Of a stretch of 64,000 nt of DNA, positions 12,615 to 25,700 are shown piece by piece; the stretch's first letter is position 1, and each line of letters begins with the position of its first letter. The stretch covers positions 496,156 through 560,155 of the forward strand of contig BCKK01000009.1 of the NCBI GenBank assembly GCA_001600615.1. The letters run 5' to 3'. This DNA is from Dioszegia crocea. Its lineage: Eukaryota; Basidiomycota; Tremellomycetes; Tremellales; Bulleribasidiaceae. Under the pieces are notes generated by a model. The model did no database searches and was not told where the DNA came from. It saw nothing but the letters and a program-made list of their open reading frames with translations. Position numbers and translations under genes: made by a program.

Positions 12615-14674
12615 TCAATGCTCAAGCGCCAGCCTCCTCTTTTGCTGAAGTCCCTGTCGTCCGACCCAAGTCTCTCCGTTGATTGGCAGACCATCTATCA
12701 CGACCATACCGCCGACGCCCTTCATTCTCATCTGAGCACTAGCCGACCCATTCACACCCGCCATAGCTCCTCCCTTGAAGACCACCTTCCTGACAAAATC
12801 CGCCAAGAGCCGGCTCCTCCCCGGCAAGATCTGCACGGGGACATCCGTCAAAGGCGCACGGACCGTGAGGCGATTGGGGAACTCAGGGTCGAGACCTTTG
12901 ATTGTGGTTGAGTTCAGGTATTCGGCGGGTTTAATGTGACCGAATGCTCCGGGCGGATACTCCTCCTCCCCATCTCCGTCCTGCACTGGCCCGTCAAACA
13001 TGTACACCTCGGGCAAAACTTTCTCGACATCAACGTCAATACCGCCTATCCCATCGGGAAGGTCAATCTCGACAATGACCGTTCCCGTGCATCGTGTCTC
13101 GCCTCCTGAGCGTGAGATCCGCATGTGCTCGAATGACATGGCGTTGATGACCTTGGGTGGAGGCTGAGGTCCGGGGATGATGAGTTTGATCTCGATAGAT
13201 TTGAGTGAGGAGAGAGCCCAGGTGGGAGGCTTCTCAGTGTTATTGGAAGCGAAGGAGGGATATTTTGCCATGCCGCGGACAGTGATGGCGTTATCGTTAC
13301 CAGTGAGGAAATTGTGAATGAATGGTCCGAGAGGAGAGTCGCCATCGCTGGGATCACTGATGATCCTCCCAGACATTCTCAATTTGATGTCCTCCGCCCC
13401 GTAATCCAGTATCACGGGCTCCGTGATGACCTCCGCAAGTAGCTTTTCTCCTTTCCCGTCCGGGTTTGGAATGACCACCGCAAAGGGCAGGCCGTAGGGG
13501 ATGGTGGTGTTGATCTGGGTGGTCTTGGCGAAGTTTGGCATACTTGCGCCGGCTCGGATCTCGAGAGCGTCCCCGTTGTTGTCAAGGTGATACGCTTCGA
13601 GCGCGACGAGTTTGGAGAAGTCGATGGGGTGGCCTGGTTCAGGAAGACCGGGGAAGTGTGGTACTGCTGGGTTAGACCCGTTTCGTCTTTGGCCTATTCA
13701 GAAGTAGGAAAGGGTGCGCAACTGCACCATGAGACGGGTCGACTCTGGGGAAATGTCGACTTACTTGGTACTTGAACATCCATGACTATGTGTTTCTTCT
13801 CCATATTCGCAAACTTGGCCAGCCACCCAGTAAGTCCGGGAAGATTCACCACCGCCTTATCCACGCCGACAACCACGCTCATGCTTCCTGCTGCCCATCC
13901 CTTCTGTCCAAACTCCATGAGATCTGCAGTAGACGCCAGGGGTTTCGCCAATGCCAGGACGGACATTGGCTTCATCCACTCGCCCCTCTTATCTTGGACA
14001 CCCGAAATCATCGGGACGTCCAACGGCGCTTGTATGTGTACGACGAAGAGTGGCGTCGAGCCGCCATGTCGAGCGTAGATGTTGATGGCACTGGGCATGC
14101 TGACGATGACCCTCTTATCTGACAATCTTCTCAACCCCTTACTCGCCGCCCAGCGCCGCAGATCCTCCCACCACGCCGCGCCCGTCCCTCGCTCTCCTCG
14201 CTGTTCTGCCGCCTCCTTCTCCTCCTCCGAATCGAAACGCTGGATCCCCAGCGCTCGATCCAGGTCCATACCACATAAAATAGTAGCGTTGACCAGAATG
14301 CCATCGTCCGTTACGTTGAGCAGGGACACTGAGAGGGGATTTGGGTCATATTTGAAAGCGGTTTTGGACAGGGTGGCAATTTCCGCTTCCGATGGTCTGA
14401 ACGAGCTTCCGAGCAAGGCGATGAAGAGAATGAGACCGAAGAGCAGCGATAAGAGAGCTACGCTGACGGTCAGGACTATAGAGCCGACTTTGCGAGACTT
14501 CGGCGAGGAGAATGGTCGACGATCGGCGGCGATTTCGGCGTTGATGTTGGAGGGAAGGAGGGGGTCGCGCTCTGTTGGATCTGCGTCGGATATGGACATC
14601 GCTCTCGCCTTGCCCTTGTCCTTGCCCTTGCTACGAGTGACTGGCCCGGCTTGTGGCGAGGCTGTACTATACAT
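12615..14674 (-). CDS. Single-pass vacuolar-type membrane protein with LEA2-like lumenal domain
   Basis: The first true ATG gives MYSTASPQAG at 14674; the residues upstream begin at a GTG. The N-terminal cytosolic part is basic (KGKDKGKAR) and contains ERDPLL, an acidic dileucine signal of the [DE]xxxL[LI] type used for AP-3 sorting to the vacuole. One membrane helix follows (VGSIVLTVSVALLSLLFGL). The remaining roughly 550 residues are a lumenal beta-rich domain of the LEA2/DUF3712 style (PLSVSLLNVTDDGILVNATI, VTDVPVQILPG, FVRKVVFKGG). Topology and length resemble yeast Tag1, a vacuolar protein that helps terminate autophagy; that match is from memory of the architecture, not an alignment. 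One intron near 13655-13762 has two possible acceptors. The neighbour RPAP3 is divergent, with 172 bp between starts. Confidence 0.72.
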
Positions 14675-14846
14675 TGTAGGTGTCACTGAGTTTGGGAAGA
14701 TTGAGATGCGATGATGAGTCGGTTCAGCCCGAATTGGGTAAGACTGAGTGCGTGGGCTATATCCGTCCGACAGCTATATCCGTGAGTGAGTATTTTGCCA
14801 CTGTGCTCAAGCTAAGACAATCACTTCCGAACTCATACAGCCATAG

Positions 14847-16282
14847 ATGAGTCTTACACAAAGCAAATCAAAGTCAGACGCTGCGAGAGCCGAGGTGAGT
14901 AAGTTCTCTCCACATACATGCCTGAAGCAGATAATTCTGATCAGTGAAGGGCAATACAGCATTCAAAAAAGGGAGGTGGTCCGAGAGTATAGGTGCGTAA
15001 CTACATTTCGAATTTGAGTGATGGAAATGGTGGCCCGCTGACCACTTTCGTAGGTCACTATACAAACGCGATACTGCACAACGCGGACGATCCACTGGCG
15101 TACGGTAATCGAGCGCAAGCGTATCTGAAGCTGGAAAAGTAGGCTTTGTTACCCAACCCGGTACCACGCGCTGACTATCAGGTATGCCGACGCCGAGAGA
15201 GATTGTACTACTGCTTTAACAAAGCAGAGCGGTAACGTGAAAGCTCTATATCGCAGAGCACTGGCTCGGAAGGGACTCGAGCAATATGACGCCGCAGTAG
15301 CAGGTAGGTCATCTGCGAAGGCAACGCTGAAATGAAAGACCTGAACGCATTACTCAAGGTCGAAGTTGGGAACACCGCCGCACTTGAGGAGCTGGAGGAA
15401 ATAGGTGCTCTGAGGAGCAAGGCACAGGCGGCTCAGGTATGTCTCAGTCTCATCTGCTCGTTCTTTGCTGACGTTGCTCAGGCTGCCAAGCCAAAACGAC
15501 CGCTCTCACCTCCCAAACCCGCCCAGTCTCCCTTACCACTATCCTCCAACAAACCGAAGCCAGCGTCACTGGAACTCATACCATCGGATGACAATGAGAC
15601 TTTACCACCCGACAAGGTCGAATCGAAATCCTTCTCCTCATTAAAGAGCTCTCGGGCAGGAAAGAAGTCGACATTCGTCCCGCCAGTCACTCCGAAGGCT
15701 GTCTCCACCGACCCTTCAGCGATGAAGGTTTCGTCATCATCAGATTCGGTGGTAGTCCCCGAAAAAGAGCCTATTCATGCTCCCGTATCAATCACAGACC
15801 CCACTCCGGCCAAGACATCAGCTCAGAGTTCTGCGATACCGAAAGACACTCCCTCCCCCTCTGCTCCCGTCGTCGTGACGTCGACTTCCTCCCCGACCCC
15901 AGCTCCTCCGACCGACCCTCGCTCTACCGCCACCGGGACAGGGATTCTACTGCTCCGAGCCCTGACTCCACTACCACCACAATCGGGATGGGCACTACTT
16001 CGACAGTACCCTCCCGCCAATGTTTCCGTCATGTTAGGCCCAACCCTGGAGCCTGACTCTTTGAGTCACATTCTGCAGGCATTGGCTGTCGGCGCTGGAG
16101 CAGGGTCACGGCAGGGCGTGGAGGACGACATAAAAGAAGACAGAGAGAAGGTGAAGATCATTCTGCAGGGTCTGAAAACAACGCCACGATTCGGGATGAA
16201 CACTATGATGCTGGATCCAGCAGGGGCCGAAGCCGGGGAAACGGCGTGGCGGAAAGCGGGAGGACAAGGGTCATGGCCATAG
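14847..16282 (+). CDS. RPAP3: RPAP3-like TPR protein, R2TP chaperone adaptor
   Basis: Adaptor that links Hsp90/Hsp70 to Rvb1/Rvb2 and Pih1 for assembly of RNA polymerase, snoRNP and PIKK complexes. It starts MSLTQSKSKSDAARAEV (14847). With donor gtaagt at 14899 the TPR domain reads MKGNTAFKKGRW, IGHYTNAILHN, AYGNRAQAYLKLEKY and ALYRRALARKGLEQYDAAV, i.e. three TPR units with carboxylate-clamp-like Lys/Asn/Arg residues. A Ser/Pro-rich linker of about 170 residues follows. The C-terminal block SGWALLRQYPP, LEPDSLSHILQAL, KVKIILQGLKTTPRFGMN is the RPAP3 C-terminal domain that binds Rvb proteins. Yeast Tah1 lacks this domain, so the gene resembles the animal form more than the S. cerevisiae form. 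Five exons. Confidence 0.82.
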
Positions 16283-16491
16283 AGAAATGAAGAGCGCCCG
16301 ATAGGACTAGTGACCAATGATAGATCCATCCAACATGTTTTATTGCCATTTACTGCCCCGGACTAATACGTCCCTGCACTCGCGGTGCAGATCCGGAAGC
16401 CGTGGCAGTCATCAACTTTCACTGATGCGTAGCAAGGCAGCCGTTCAGTAGGCTTGTCATACCGAATTCGAAGCTAGAACTGTCAGCGTCT

Positions 16492-18340
16492 TCAGAATGA
16501 AAGTACGATAACATCGCAACAACGAGGATACTTGCCTTTTTGTGATCCCTCTCCACCGCCCGATCCATCAGACAGACTTGATATGCTCGCCCGCTGACTC
16601 AAAGCCGACGTATGGTGACGCCCGGTGAGGATGTGCGCAGATTGCGGCGTACCGTAGTATGGGTTGATGTGGTGTGTTGGAGATTGGTGGTATCCGTAGG
16701 AAGGGTGTATTATTCCGGGGTGTACCGACCTGTGCATATTGGATGGGTCGACGACGCCTTGTGATATCATGTCGTGCGGTGGTGTTCTCCGCGGTCCGCC
16801 CGACCGATGTACACCGATTCCACTGTCGTGATCTCCGTTCCCGTTAGAATCGTGATGACCATTTCCGTTCCCGTGGAGACCGACGTTCGATATGGGCGAT
16901 ATTGGTCGATGGCCTCGGGGGTAGGCTGAAAGTGTTATGTCATTCTTTCCCTCATCGTTCCCTTGCCCTTGACTGATTGGGGTAGAAGTTTGCGTCCGGG
17001 GGGGATACCCGCTGCCATTCGCCATAGGACCCTGCGCTTGTCCAGAATACCCTGGGGTCATCATCCCGCTGTATGAGCCTTCGCGAGAATGGGTAGGGAA
17101 GGCAGCTGGCATCGGACTGTACATGTGGTGCGCGTGTTCAGGAGGAATGCCACCGGGGGAGAACATGGGATGATGGGGGTGCGGTGGGGCATATGGGTTT
17201 TGCAGTCCCGGAAAATGCCGGTAAGCCTGATGTGGCAGGGCAGCGGGATATCCGTAGGGTGGGAATGCTTGTTGGTAGAATTGGTGTTGATGGTGAGGTG
17301 GGGTGGGGAGGAGGGTAGCCGTAGCCGTCGCGGGACCTGAACCTGATCCTGATCCGCTGGCTTGCTGCCCGCTGACCGGGGACGTGACGCGTGATGTCGT
17401 CGCAGACGGTTGCGGATGAGCATGCATGAGCTGCAGTTGGGGTGGAGGTAAGGGATAACCGGGGTAGGCGTGCTGGCTAGGGTCGAATATGTACGGTATG
17501 AATGGGCTAGGTCCCGGTTGCGATGTGGGTGTTTGATATGGCGAAGGGATATGACTGACACTGCCAGCAGCAGATGCAGAGGACGGCGTAGTGACGACAG
17601 CCGACGTTGATCCTTTTGATCTCCGAGGAGCTCGTGTTGACACCGATTTTATTCCCGCCGCCTCCATTGCGGAATTCACAGCCGCTCGAGCTGCAGATCC
17701 ATCGCCACGGCGCAATGTCGGCGATAAATGAGTGCGGTAGCTGCAGAGTGAGCTTTGTCCAATCAGAAGTTTCATAAACTTACTGCTGCTGCAAGTTATC
17801 CTGCCGGCTCGTTTTTGTATCACAGCCAGGAAAAGGGCACCTGAACGCCTTGACACCCGTGTGTATTCTCTGATGCCGCTGCAAATGTCCGCCCGTCGTG
17901 AATCCCCTCCCACAAGCCAGGCACAAGTGAGGCTTTGCTTTTCCTTCCGCCGGACCTGTGGACCCGTTCTTTCCCTTCGCCGCGGAATTGGGCGGGGGCG
18001 GTGTCACCTCCTGCGGGGATTCTCGGTCGGGCGACAACGGTCTTGGCGGCCCAATAGATTCGATCGAGGTCGAGGTCGCAGTCGTAGCGTTAGACGCAGA
18101 CGGGGTGTCGCCCAGGACATCGTGCTCATGTTTGACGTCGATGTGTGAGAAGGAATGATCTGAAAACCCAGCATTTAGGGAGGCCGGGAGCGCGTTCAGC
18201 GGGGTGGAATGGGTGGTCAGAGGGGTAGCCGTTATGGGAGTGGTTTGGATGTAAGGAAGATGTTGTGATGATGATAATGTTGGAGTGGTTTTGTTCGACA
18301 TGGCCGCTCTTATCTGAGCTGGAGGCTGGGAGGGGCACAT
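16492..18340 (-). CDS. C2H2 zinc-finger transcription factor, Nrg1/Mig1-like
   Basis: Two adjacent C2H2 fingers bind DNA: HLCLACGRGFTTGGHLQRH followed by the TG[VE]K-type linker, then FRCPFPGCDTKTSRQDNLQQ completed across an intron near 17715-17783 as H-YRTHLSPTLRR. The RQDNLQQHYRTH pattern is typical of fungal Nrg1/Mig1-class repressors. The rest is low complexity: Ser/Thr/Pro-rich before the fingers and a long Pro/His/Gly/Tyr-rich tail after them, suited to protein-protein contacts. The start is MCPSQPPAQ at 18340; a second ATG at 18301 (MSNKTT) is possible. The annotated stop lies in sequence reading GKYPRCCDVIVLSF, which may really be a GC-AG intron. The long upstream flank suggests complex regulation. 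Target genes cannot be inferred. Confidence 0.85.
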
Positions 18341-19701
18341 GATCAGCTAGGCCAAAAGCTGAGAGACACGCCGAGCCCTGTGAATAGGGAAGAAAGGGCA
18401 GGAACTGATAGCTTACCTACTGTCCTCCTCCAGATATTTGCCTGACTGGAGAAACAGCTCTGTCTCAGTCGCCTATGGCCTTTTTGCCTAGAGCAGCAGA
18501 AGTGTTGGTTGGAACTCGTCCGAGACAGCTGTGGTCCAGCTCGCCGGACGAGGTATTCTGAAAGTCCACCTTGACCAGGTGCCTGTATTTGCTAGATAGG
18601 TAGGAGATGGTGAGCCGAGAAGCACGAAATTTTATGAGGGGGTGACCGTTAAAGGGGAGGTCCGAGATGAGCGGAAGGACGATGGAATTTCGACCAGTCG
18701 AAACGAAAGGAAGCGCGTGGAGCAGTATAGAGTGTGCAGGAAGGAGGAGCGATGTGATGTAGGGAAGCAGGAGAGAGATGTCAGCTTGGTTATTCTCTAA
18801 ACAGGTTGGGGGCCAATGGATGAGATGAGCTGCGGAAAAAATGGGTTTTGTGCGCGGCGAGAAGGACGGTGTGTGTGTGTACGTCGAGGTGGGAAGGAGG
18901 ATGAGTGGCTGCTGTCTATGCATATGGAAGTGGACAGACCGGGGAGGCATCTGGGCCTAGGCTTTCCGATAGACGGTCCAGCAACTCGCAGAGAGAGAGA
19001 GGAAGGAAGATGATAGCCCGACGTCCCGCAAAACCCACACAGCTCGCCCTCGTACAGCCACGCCAGCCATCTGCACAATGATGTCCAGGAACGCACCACG
19101 ACAGTGCCTTGGGACCTCAGACGGACAGATAGACTCACCCGAGGTACGACAGCTGTGCTCCGGCAGACCCTCCTCTCTCCCCGCAAGCTCGTGTTTGACA
19201 CCGGTATGGAGCCGGTATACAGTATGTCGATCGAATCCTTCTCTCCGCTCGGTCCTGTCCGCGTCTACCAGTCGAGGCCGGATCTCTAACAGCTCTATCT
19301 ACCGTTCCTCCTCGTCTGCTAGAGCTGTGTATCTACGAAATTCGGGAGGGCCCACACGATAAGGGACAGGTATAGGGTAGGACAGGGTGCAGATTGCCGA
19401 CGACCCTTGAAAAGTGAGATTTTGGGTGTAGACTATGATAGGGTAGACTCAGGCGCGTGAGGGTCAGCCAGGGGAGGGACGAGGCGGGAGAGCAGAGGAT
19501 GACAGGGGCAAGGCAAGGGATCTTTTTCGTCACCCTGGTTGGCTGCCGTGAGCAAGGCGCAGCACGAGAGGCAGAAATTAAGCATCCTCTCGGCAACCTC
19601 GGCGCCGTCGCCGGAGGCTTGTCCGGCAATCTACAGTATCTTCTCCACCTCTCCCCCACACCATCATATTCATGCAGCCACGACACGTTAGATACATCAT
19701 C
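18341..19701. promoter_or_regulatory. Long 5' flank of the zinc-finger gene
   Basis: About 1.36 kb without a convincing gene, lying upstream of the zinc-finger gene and downstream of NUP192. It is purine-rich on the + strand, so pyrimidine-rich on the sense strand of the regulator, with a short GT run near 18867-18880 and a GA run near 18993-19008. A long, pyrimidine-rich leader or promoter is likely. ORFs here lack domains. Confidence 0.45.
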
Positions 19702-22700
19702 TTATTGCTCTGTAGCTTCTCCAGTAAGACCTGATATCAATTCTCCAACTCTCCTGATGAGCATTCCATGATAAGCCGCGCCCTTATCGTTCCGCCGTTG
19801 CAAGTCGGGATGCTGCGTTGTCAGTTGATTTCTACTCGACGCATCGCGTTGTACTCACCACATCCACATCATCCAGCCTCTCCAAAGTCCCTCTCAGGAT
19901 CGCAGCTATGCGTCCCAGCACGTGAATCGTCCCGACCTTTGACCGCGACGAGTCAAGTTGCGATCCGCTAAATGCGCCAAGAGAAGCAGCGAGATCTCCG
20001 GGACGGACCGGTTCTTGAGCACCTCGCGCATCATTGGCGTAGAACAATATATGCCGCCAGACAAGTAACAGGACTGATTCAATCATGTCTAGACGAAGTC
20101 AGCGCAGCATACATTTGACCAGTAAAAACACTTACTGAATAGCATTTGACCTCTCTGCGCATATGCCACCATGGCAGATTCTATGTCGATCTCCTCCTTG
20201 AGAACACCACTTTGAAGTCGCTGCAGTATCAGCTTGATCACTACTGAGGTGCCATTACTTACCCGTATATCCCCATCATCCAGCTCGCCACCATCCTGCA
20301 TCCGCTCCAAGACAATCTCGTAGTCCGTCCCCACCTCGCCCAGATCTTCCGTGAGATCCGTCAGCAGGTCTACCGCCATCTGAAGAGAAGGCGCAGAGGC
20401 GAGATATTTCGTAGACTGATCGGCTTGACGATTTGCACCAGTGACTAGGACAGGAGAGGATGTGCCGGATTTGAGACCGCCGGTAGTAGCGCAGAGGTAG
20501 ATGAGGAGGGTATGATTTAAGGCGAGGACGTCGGATTCGGCTGTGTGGGTCAGTTCGGATCCTCTCAAAAGTCACGCAAGTACGAACCTTCATGAGTTTC
20601 ATTCGGGTTGATAAGCGCGCCTGTCCAGGCATCGCGATCGAAGAATCGGGCCGCCATGGATAGTACGCCGAGGTGGAAGGCGCCAAATCCAGTCAGTGAT
20701 CGCTTGGCGTCAGTGTATTTACATTGTCTAGACTTACAAGATCATCAATTGGGACTTTGTGCACAACCATAGCCAAGATGGAAGTAATCAACCTCGTTTC
20801 TTCGATTCCGGTAAGCGTCACGGCCATCTGGTTCTCGCGAAGAAGTACCAGGAACGAATCGCGATGCGCGTTAAGCAGACTGATTCCCTGAATGATCAGA
20901 CGCTTCCTTTGATCGTGCAAAAATGACTCACATGGCCCGCGCCGCTTCTGGACGACTTGCTAAGACTCGACAATACCCTCACTATCAACTGCAAGGCATA
21001 GATTAAAACCCGGTGCTGTCGAATGACAATCTCTGCAACGGCAGGATCGGCTAGTACGTCCTCCGAGATCGGTTGTACGGCCATGAAACCGCACATTGCA
21101 AACACCTCGAATACCCCAGCGTCCAACAAGTCTTCGGCACCTTTTCTGGTCGAGGCGACAGCCGTGAGGAAGGCGATCTTCGATTCAAAGACCCAGTATG
21201 CGTGAAGGTTACCTGGTGTGTGAGTTGACGCTCAAGCAAAGAGTCGCATTACTTACCAGGTTCAGGCGACAGACACTCCTGCAGAGCAATCTCCCTATCC
21301 TTGATACCCCTGAGGAACAATGGCAGATATCCCCCTTTACTCAAAGGTGAAAGCGCCAATCTGTCCCTCTCAGTCTGACACACGCCCACCAAAGCTCCCA
21401 GGAGCGCGAAGCATTCCGTCTTCCATACATCCCGATCGTCCGCCGCATCCCTACACACCGTGGCAAAGAATCTATCCTTCTTGGCGCCAATGACCGCCAG
21501 CGTTGCCCGATGAAGACTGAGCGGTTGACCAGGCAGAGCCGTACCGACAGTCAACATTGACGCCGCGACAGACGCGTCGTCCGCTATGGTCGGAGCGGAC
21601 GCGAGGAGTGTGAGATATTGGCCGATGGAAGCGTACAGATTACCCCGGGCACTCTCGGTACTTCCCGGCCGAATGATGACTTCGACTATGCTCTGCAGGG
21701 CCGCCGAAAGCCTGTCGACGGGGAGGTTTGTGCCTTCAAACTCGCCCAAGAGGTTGACGAGGGCAGTCATGACGACAAGGACCGACTCGCACAGGATCTC
21801 AAGGATGCCCGTCGCCCAGAGGACATCTCCGCCCAGGCGATCAAGGAGCGCATCGAGGAGTTCAAAGAGCACAACTTCCTGTTGATCCTCCTCAATCCGC
21901 TTGAAGAGCATCGCGAGCGACACCTTCAGCGCGGCATTCCATGCGGTCAGGAATGAGCCCTTGGCGAGACTGATATCGGTCTCTCGGTTCTTTTGGGATA
22001 GACGATGGATGACGAATGTGATTTCCGATTCGATCGCTTCTGCAGCATTCTCCGATGCAAGACTTCCCTGTCTTTGCAAGTGCCGCCGATGCCCCCTCAT
22101 TGTCTTCTCTAACGCTTCGACATCCCACCAATCGACGTCTGGCCGCTTGAATTGATCAAAATCGAATCCGCCAAAGAAATCTAGCGACCTGCTTTGTGCA
22201 GCAGGGTCCACCTCTTCCGTCCAAATAATGTCGATATTCGCGAGTAGATCGACAATGAGCGGCGGTCGGGTCCCTTCTTCTTCCCCTTCTCCCTCCAATC
22301 CATGGAACAACAACTCTGCAATTTCGCTGGCAGAGGTCCCGTTCCCCTCAAACGCAAAGACATCGAGACTGACGGCGGACGTGATCCATCTCTGGAAGTC
22401 CAGATAAGCGACCAGGGTCTCCGCTGTAGTTGCCACTTCGCCCGCCGTAGATTGGGCAACTCCGCTCCCTGGTAGGTCGGCAGCTGCCGAGGGGCACTCC
22501 CGAGGGAGATCGATGAGCTGACGTTCCGAGAAGCCCGAGATTGACGCCGCGTACGCCATGGTGCTTTTACCTGTAACCGATCTCGAGAAGAGCTGATGTA
22601 CGAGCTGTGCGCTTTTCGATGCGAGCAAGGGGTGAGTGTCGATGAGAGCACCACCGCCCGACCCTTCGCTGAGCTGTCTGAGGATGATGTGGAGGCATGA

Positions 22701-25700
22701 TAATCGAGATTCGGGCGATCGAGGGTCCTGGAGACCGAAATCGCCCGCTTTGAAGTCGAACCCGAGGAGGAAGTGTGATAGGGTTGGACCAGACACATCA
22801 GAGTGTGTGCCCTCGATCAGTAGATCAAGAATGGCAGATCGGATGACGATGGGTAATGACTCTAGGTCGACCTGACGGGTGCTGCTCCCCACAAGCACTC
22901 TCTGTTCCACCTCCTTGGTCTCCGCTAGCGACATGGTATCCCCAGTCTCGTCAAGCCTGGTGCAGAATCCCTGCGCTATCCGAATAGAATCGTCCGACGC
23001 ATCAATGATGCCCGCCAGACGATTGACGGAGCTCGAGTACTCGCCCCGGAAGATATCGTTCCGGCTGAATACCGGCGATGAGGCGAGCGTCTGCAGGATT
23101 TTAAGACTGACAAGGGAGACTGCTAAGTCGTCGTCGCCGACAAGCAGGGCGATGGCGTTGACGTTGGAGAGGTGGTTGAGAAGGTATTGATCGAGACTTT
23201 GTAAGCCCAGGGGACGGCGGAAGGGGTGCGAGGGATTCCGGGATGGGTCGGAGAGGGTAAGAAGGAGGACGTCGGAGAAGACCAATTGGACACTGAGGAT
23301 ACGGTGGTACATTCTCAGTACCCTCCGGAGGGGTCGGAGGATGTGAGTGGGTCGGGGGGAAGGTGCAGTCATGGCATTATCGACCAGGCCGGCGAGGACG
23401 GCGAAAATTTGCTGCTCGCTCAATAGTCGCAGGAAGACTGTGAACCCGGGCTCCTCATACAAGGCGGTCGCAACAGCTCCAACAGACCGGTAATCTGTTT
23501 GAGTGACCAGATCCGACATGTCAAACACCGACAGTGCCCTCTCCATCAGGGCAAAGATCCCATCTAGCATCTCCCATCGTTCCGACGTCCGCGCATACCG
23601 CCGGGCGGTGGGGACAAGGAGGATGCGATCGAGGATGTAGTGGATACCGCGGCGCAGAACATTGTTGGTTCTGGCATTTGGGCGGGAGGGGAGGGAGTTG
23701 GTTGAGGGGAGGGGAAGGAGGGAAGTAAGGAATTTGATGTATGCGCGAGTGACGGGGTAGGTCTGAGCATCGACTTCGGCATACTCCATTCTTGCCATCC
23801 AGCCGATCGGTGGAGGCAAGCGGGCAGGCTCGACAAAGCGGGTATCGAGAGTAGGGTCGGCGTATGATACCCGCTCAAAGTGCTCAATAGCCCGTCCTCG
23901 GATATCTTCATCACTAGCCTCACCAGTCCGTCCGAGGAAAGCAGTAATGGCATCCAAAATGGCCGCTTTGGGCTCGATAGGGATGTCGGAATTGACCATG
24001 TCGAATAATTGTTGTAGAGGGTGGGGCTTGCTCTGTATGAGAGCGCTTCGAGCAAGGGGGGAATACCGGACGACCGTGGCGAGTAGGTTTGACCACCCGA
24101 CGCAGATATCGACATCATCGTGCGACATCGGGTCAAGGTTGGCGTTACGGTTCGATTTCATCGGTTCGTAGAGGTGTGGGAGGAGGTCGAAGTAGTGTTG
24201 ATAGAATTTGAATAAACCCGACCATGATAATCTGGAATCCTTCATCCGCTCGTAGCATTTGGCTGCGCAAACAGGCCCTGTTGACAAAGCAGCCAGCAAT
24301 GCCCAGAATGCAGGACCGGGAAGACCCCGAGTATCTAATAAGACACCGGTGATGGTGGGATTGTCCCAGATCTGCTCGGCGCTGTCGGGGGGTAATGATT
24401 GGTATACCGATGCCATGAGGAATAGGAAATCCTGATAATGCGCCGGAGGTGGCACATTCTGACCACGGCGCATAGCGACGTCTTCCTCCTTGTTCCGAAG
24501 ATGCCGAAGGAAGTTCTTTTTATTGGCGAGTTCGTCCGTCAGATCTTGGATCTGTTGGATGATCAAAGCGTCATTACCGGGATCGGAGCGAGTGGCAAGT
24601 TTGACCAGAGCGTCTTCTGCGCCTGCCTGCTCGTCTTGCTCTTCCTCGCCTCGTTCTCGCCGGATCGCCAGTATGAGCTCCCGCAGGAAGCGCAGTGCGT
24701 CGCCGGCGATGGCATCCATGATGAATTGCTCCGCCATATTGGCTTCGACACCGATTGAGACGACAGCGGGGTCGCGGCGGACTGCTGAAAGGTAGAAGAG
24801 GCAAAACGATATTCGGGCGGCATCGCGAAGCTGGGGGATTTTCCACTCGTCTTGCAACTGAGACGTCAGTATTGGCGCAAGGCGCGCGAGTGAAGACGTA
24901 CAACGAGACTGGCCACCAGACGGAGGAATTTCGTATCCGCTGTCCATGAATCGACAATCTAGCCGTCAGCTGAAGTTCAGAGCACAAGTGTAGCCATATT
25001 CACTTCGTATCGCGGATCATCCTGGTGTATACTCTCCAGGGGTCGCAGCGCCGCAAACAGCGATCTGAAGTGTCAGCTGAGCCATGGTATGAGCCGAAAT
25101 GTAACACACATTAGAACAGTAGTCATGATACTATCCGGCTTTTCCACCTTCTTCAACCACTTGATAAGCTTCACCACCTGTCCCCTGCCAATCAAGCCAG
25201 CCTCGGCGACACACGCCAGTATTCCAGCCATCTTGCTCTGCTCGCTCCGGATCGCTGCGACGCGGAAGGACAGCATCTCATACTGGGCGCCAGAACCCGC
25301 ATTGGTCCGCAACAAGCCCGAAAGCCTCTCCTGTAGCACATCCAGCTGAGAAATGATTTGGTCGACCAAGGTCTGTTCAGCCCTTCCAGGACCCAATGGT
25401 AAGCGGGTAGTCAACAGCCCTTCCACCCAATTTCTCAATGAATCCAGAGGCGGATGAAGATCCGCTTGACCCGCCAGGGTAAGACGAAAGATCTCACGCA
25501 GGAGTTCCAACATCTGTCCCGTCCATGCGTGGTAGGTGAAGACGGCAATTTCGAGCGTCGAGCGTGCAGGGTATTGAGGGCGTAACTCTTCTGCTTGGAG
25601 GGTGAGAGTTGCCGAGAGGAGTTGGGAGATGGATAAGACATTGGATAGGGTATTGGATGTCTCGAGGAGTTCACCGGTGAGTTTGATGGATGCGCCATTT

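Noticed and set aside
18860..19010. Short GT and GA runs as a microsatellite or element
   Set aside because: Runs are under 20 bases and fit a pyrimidine-rich promoter rather than a discrete repeat.
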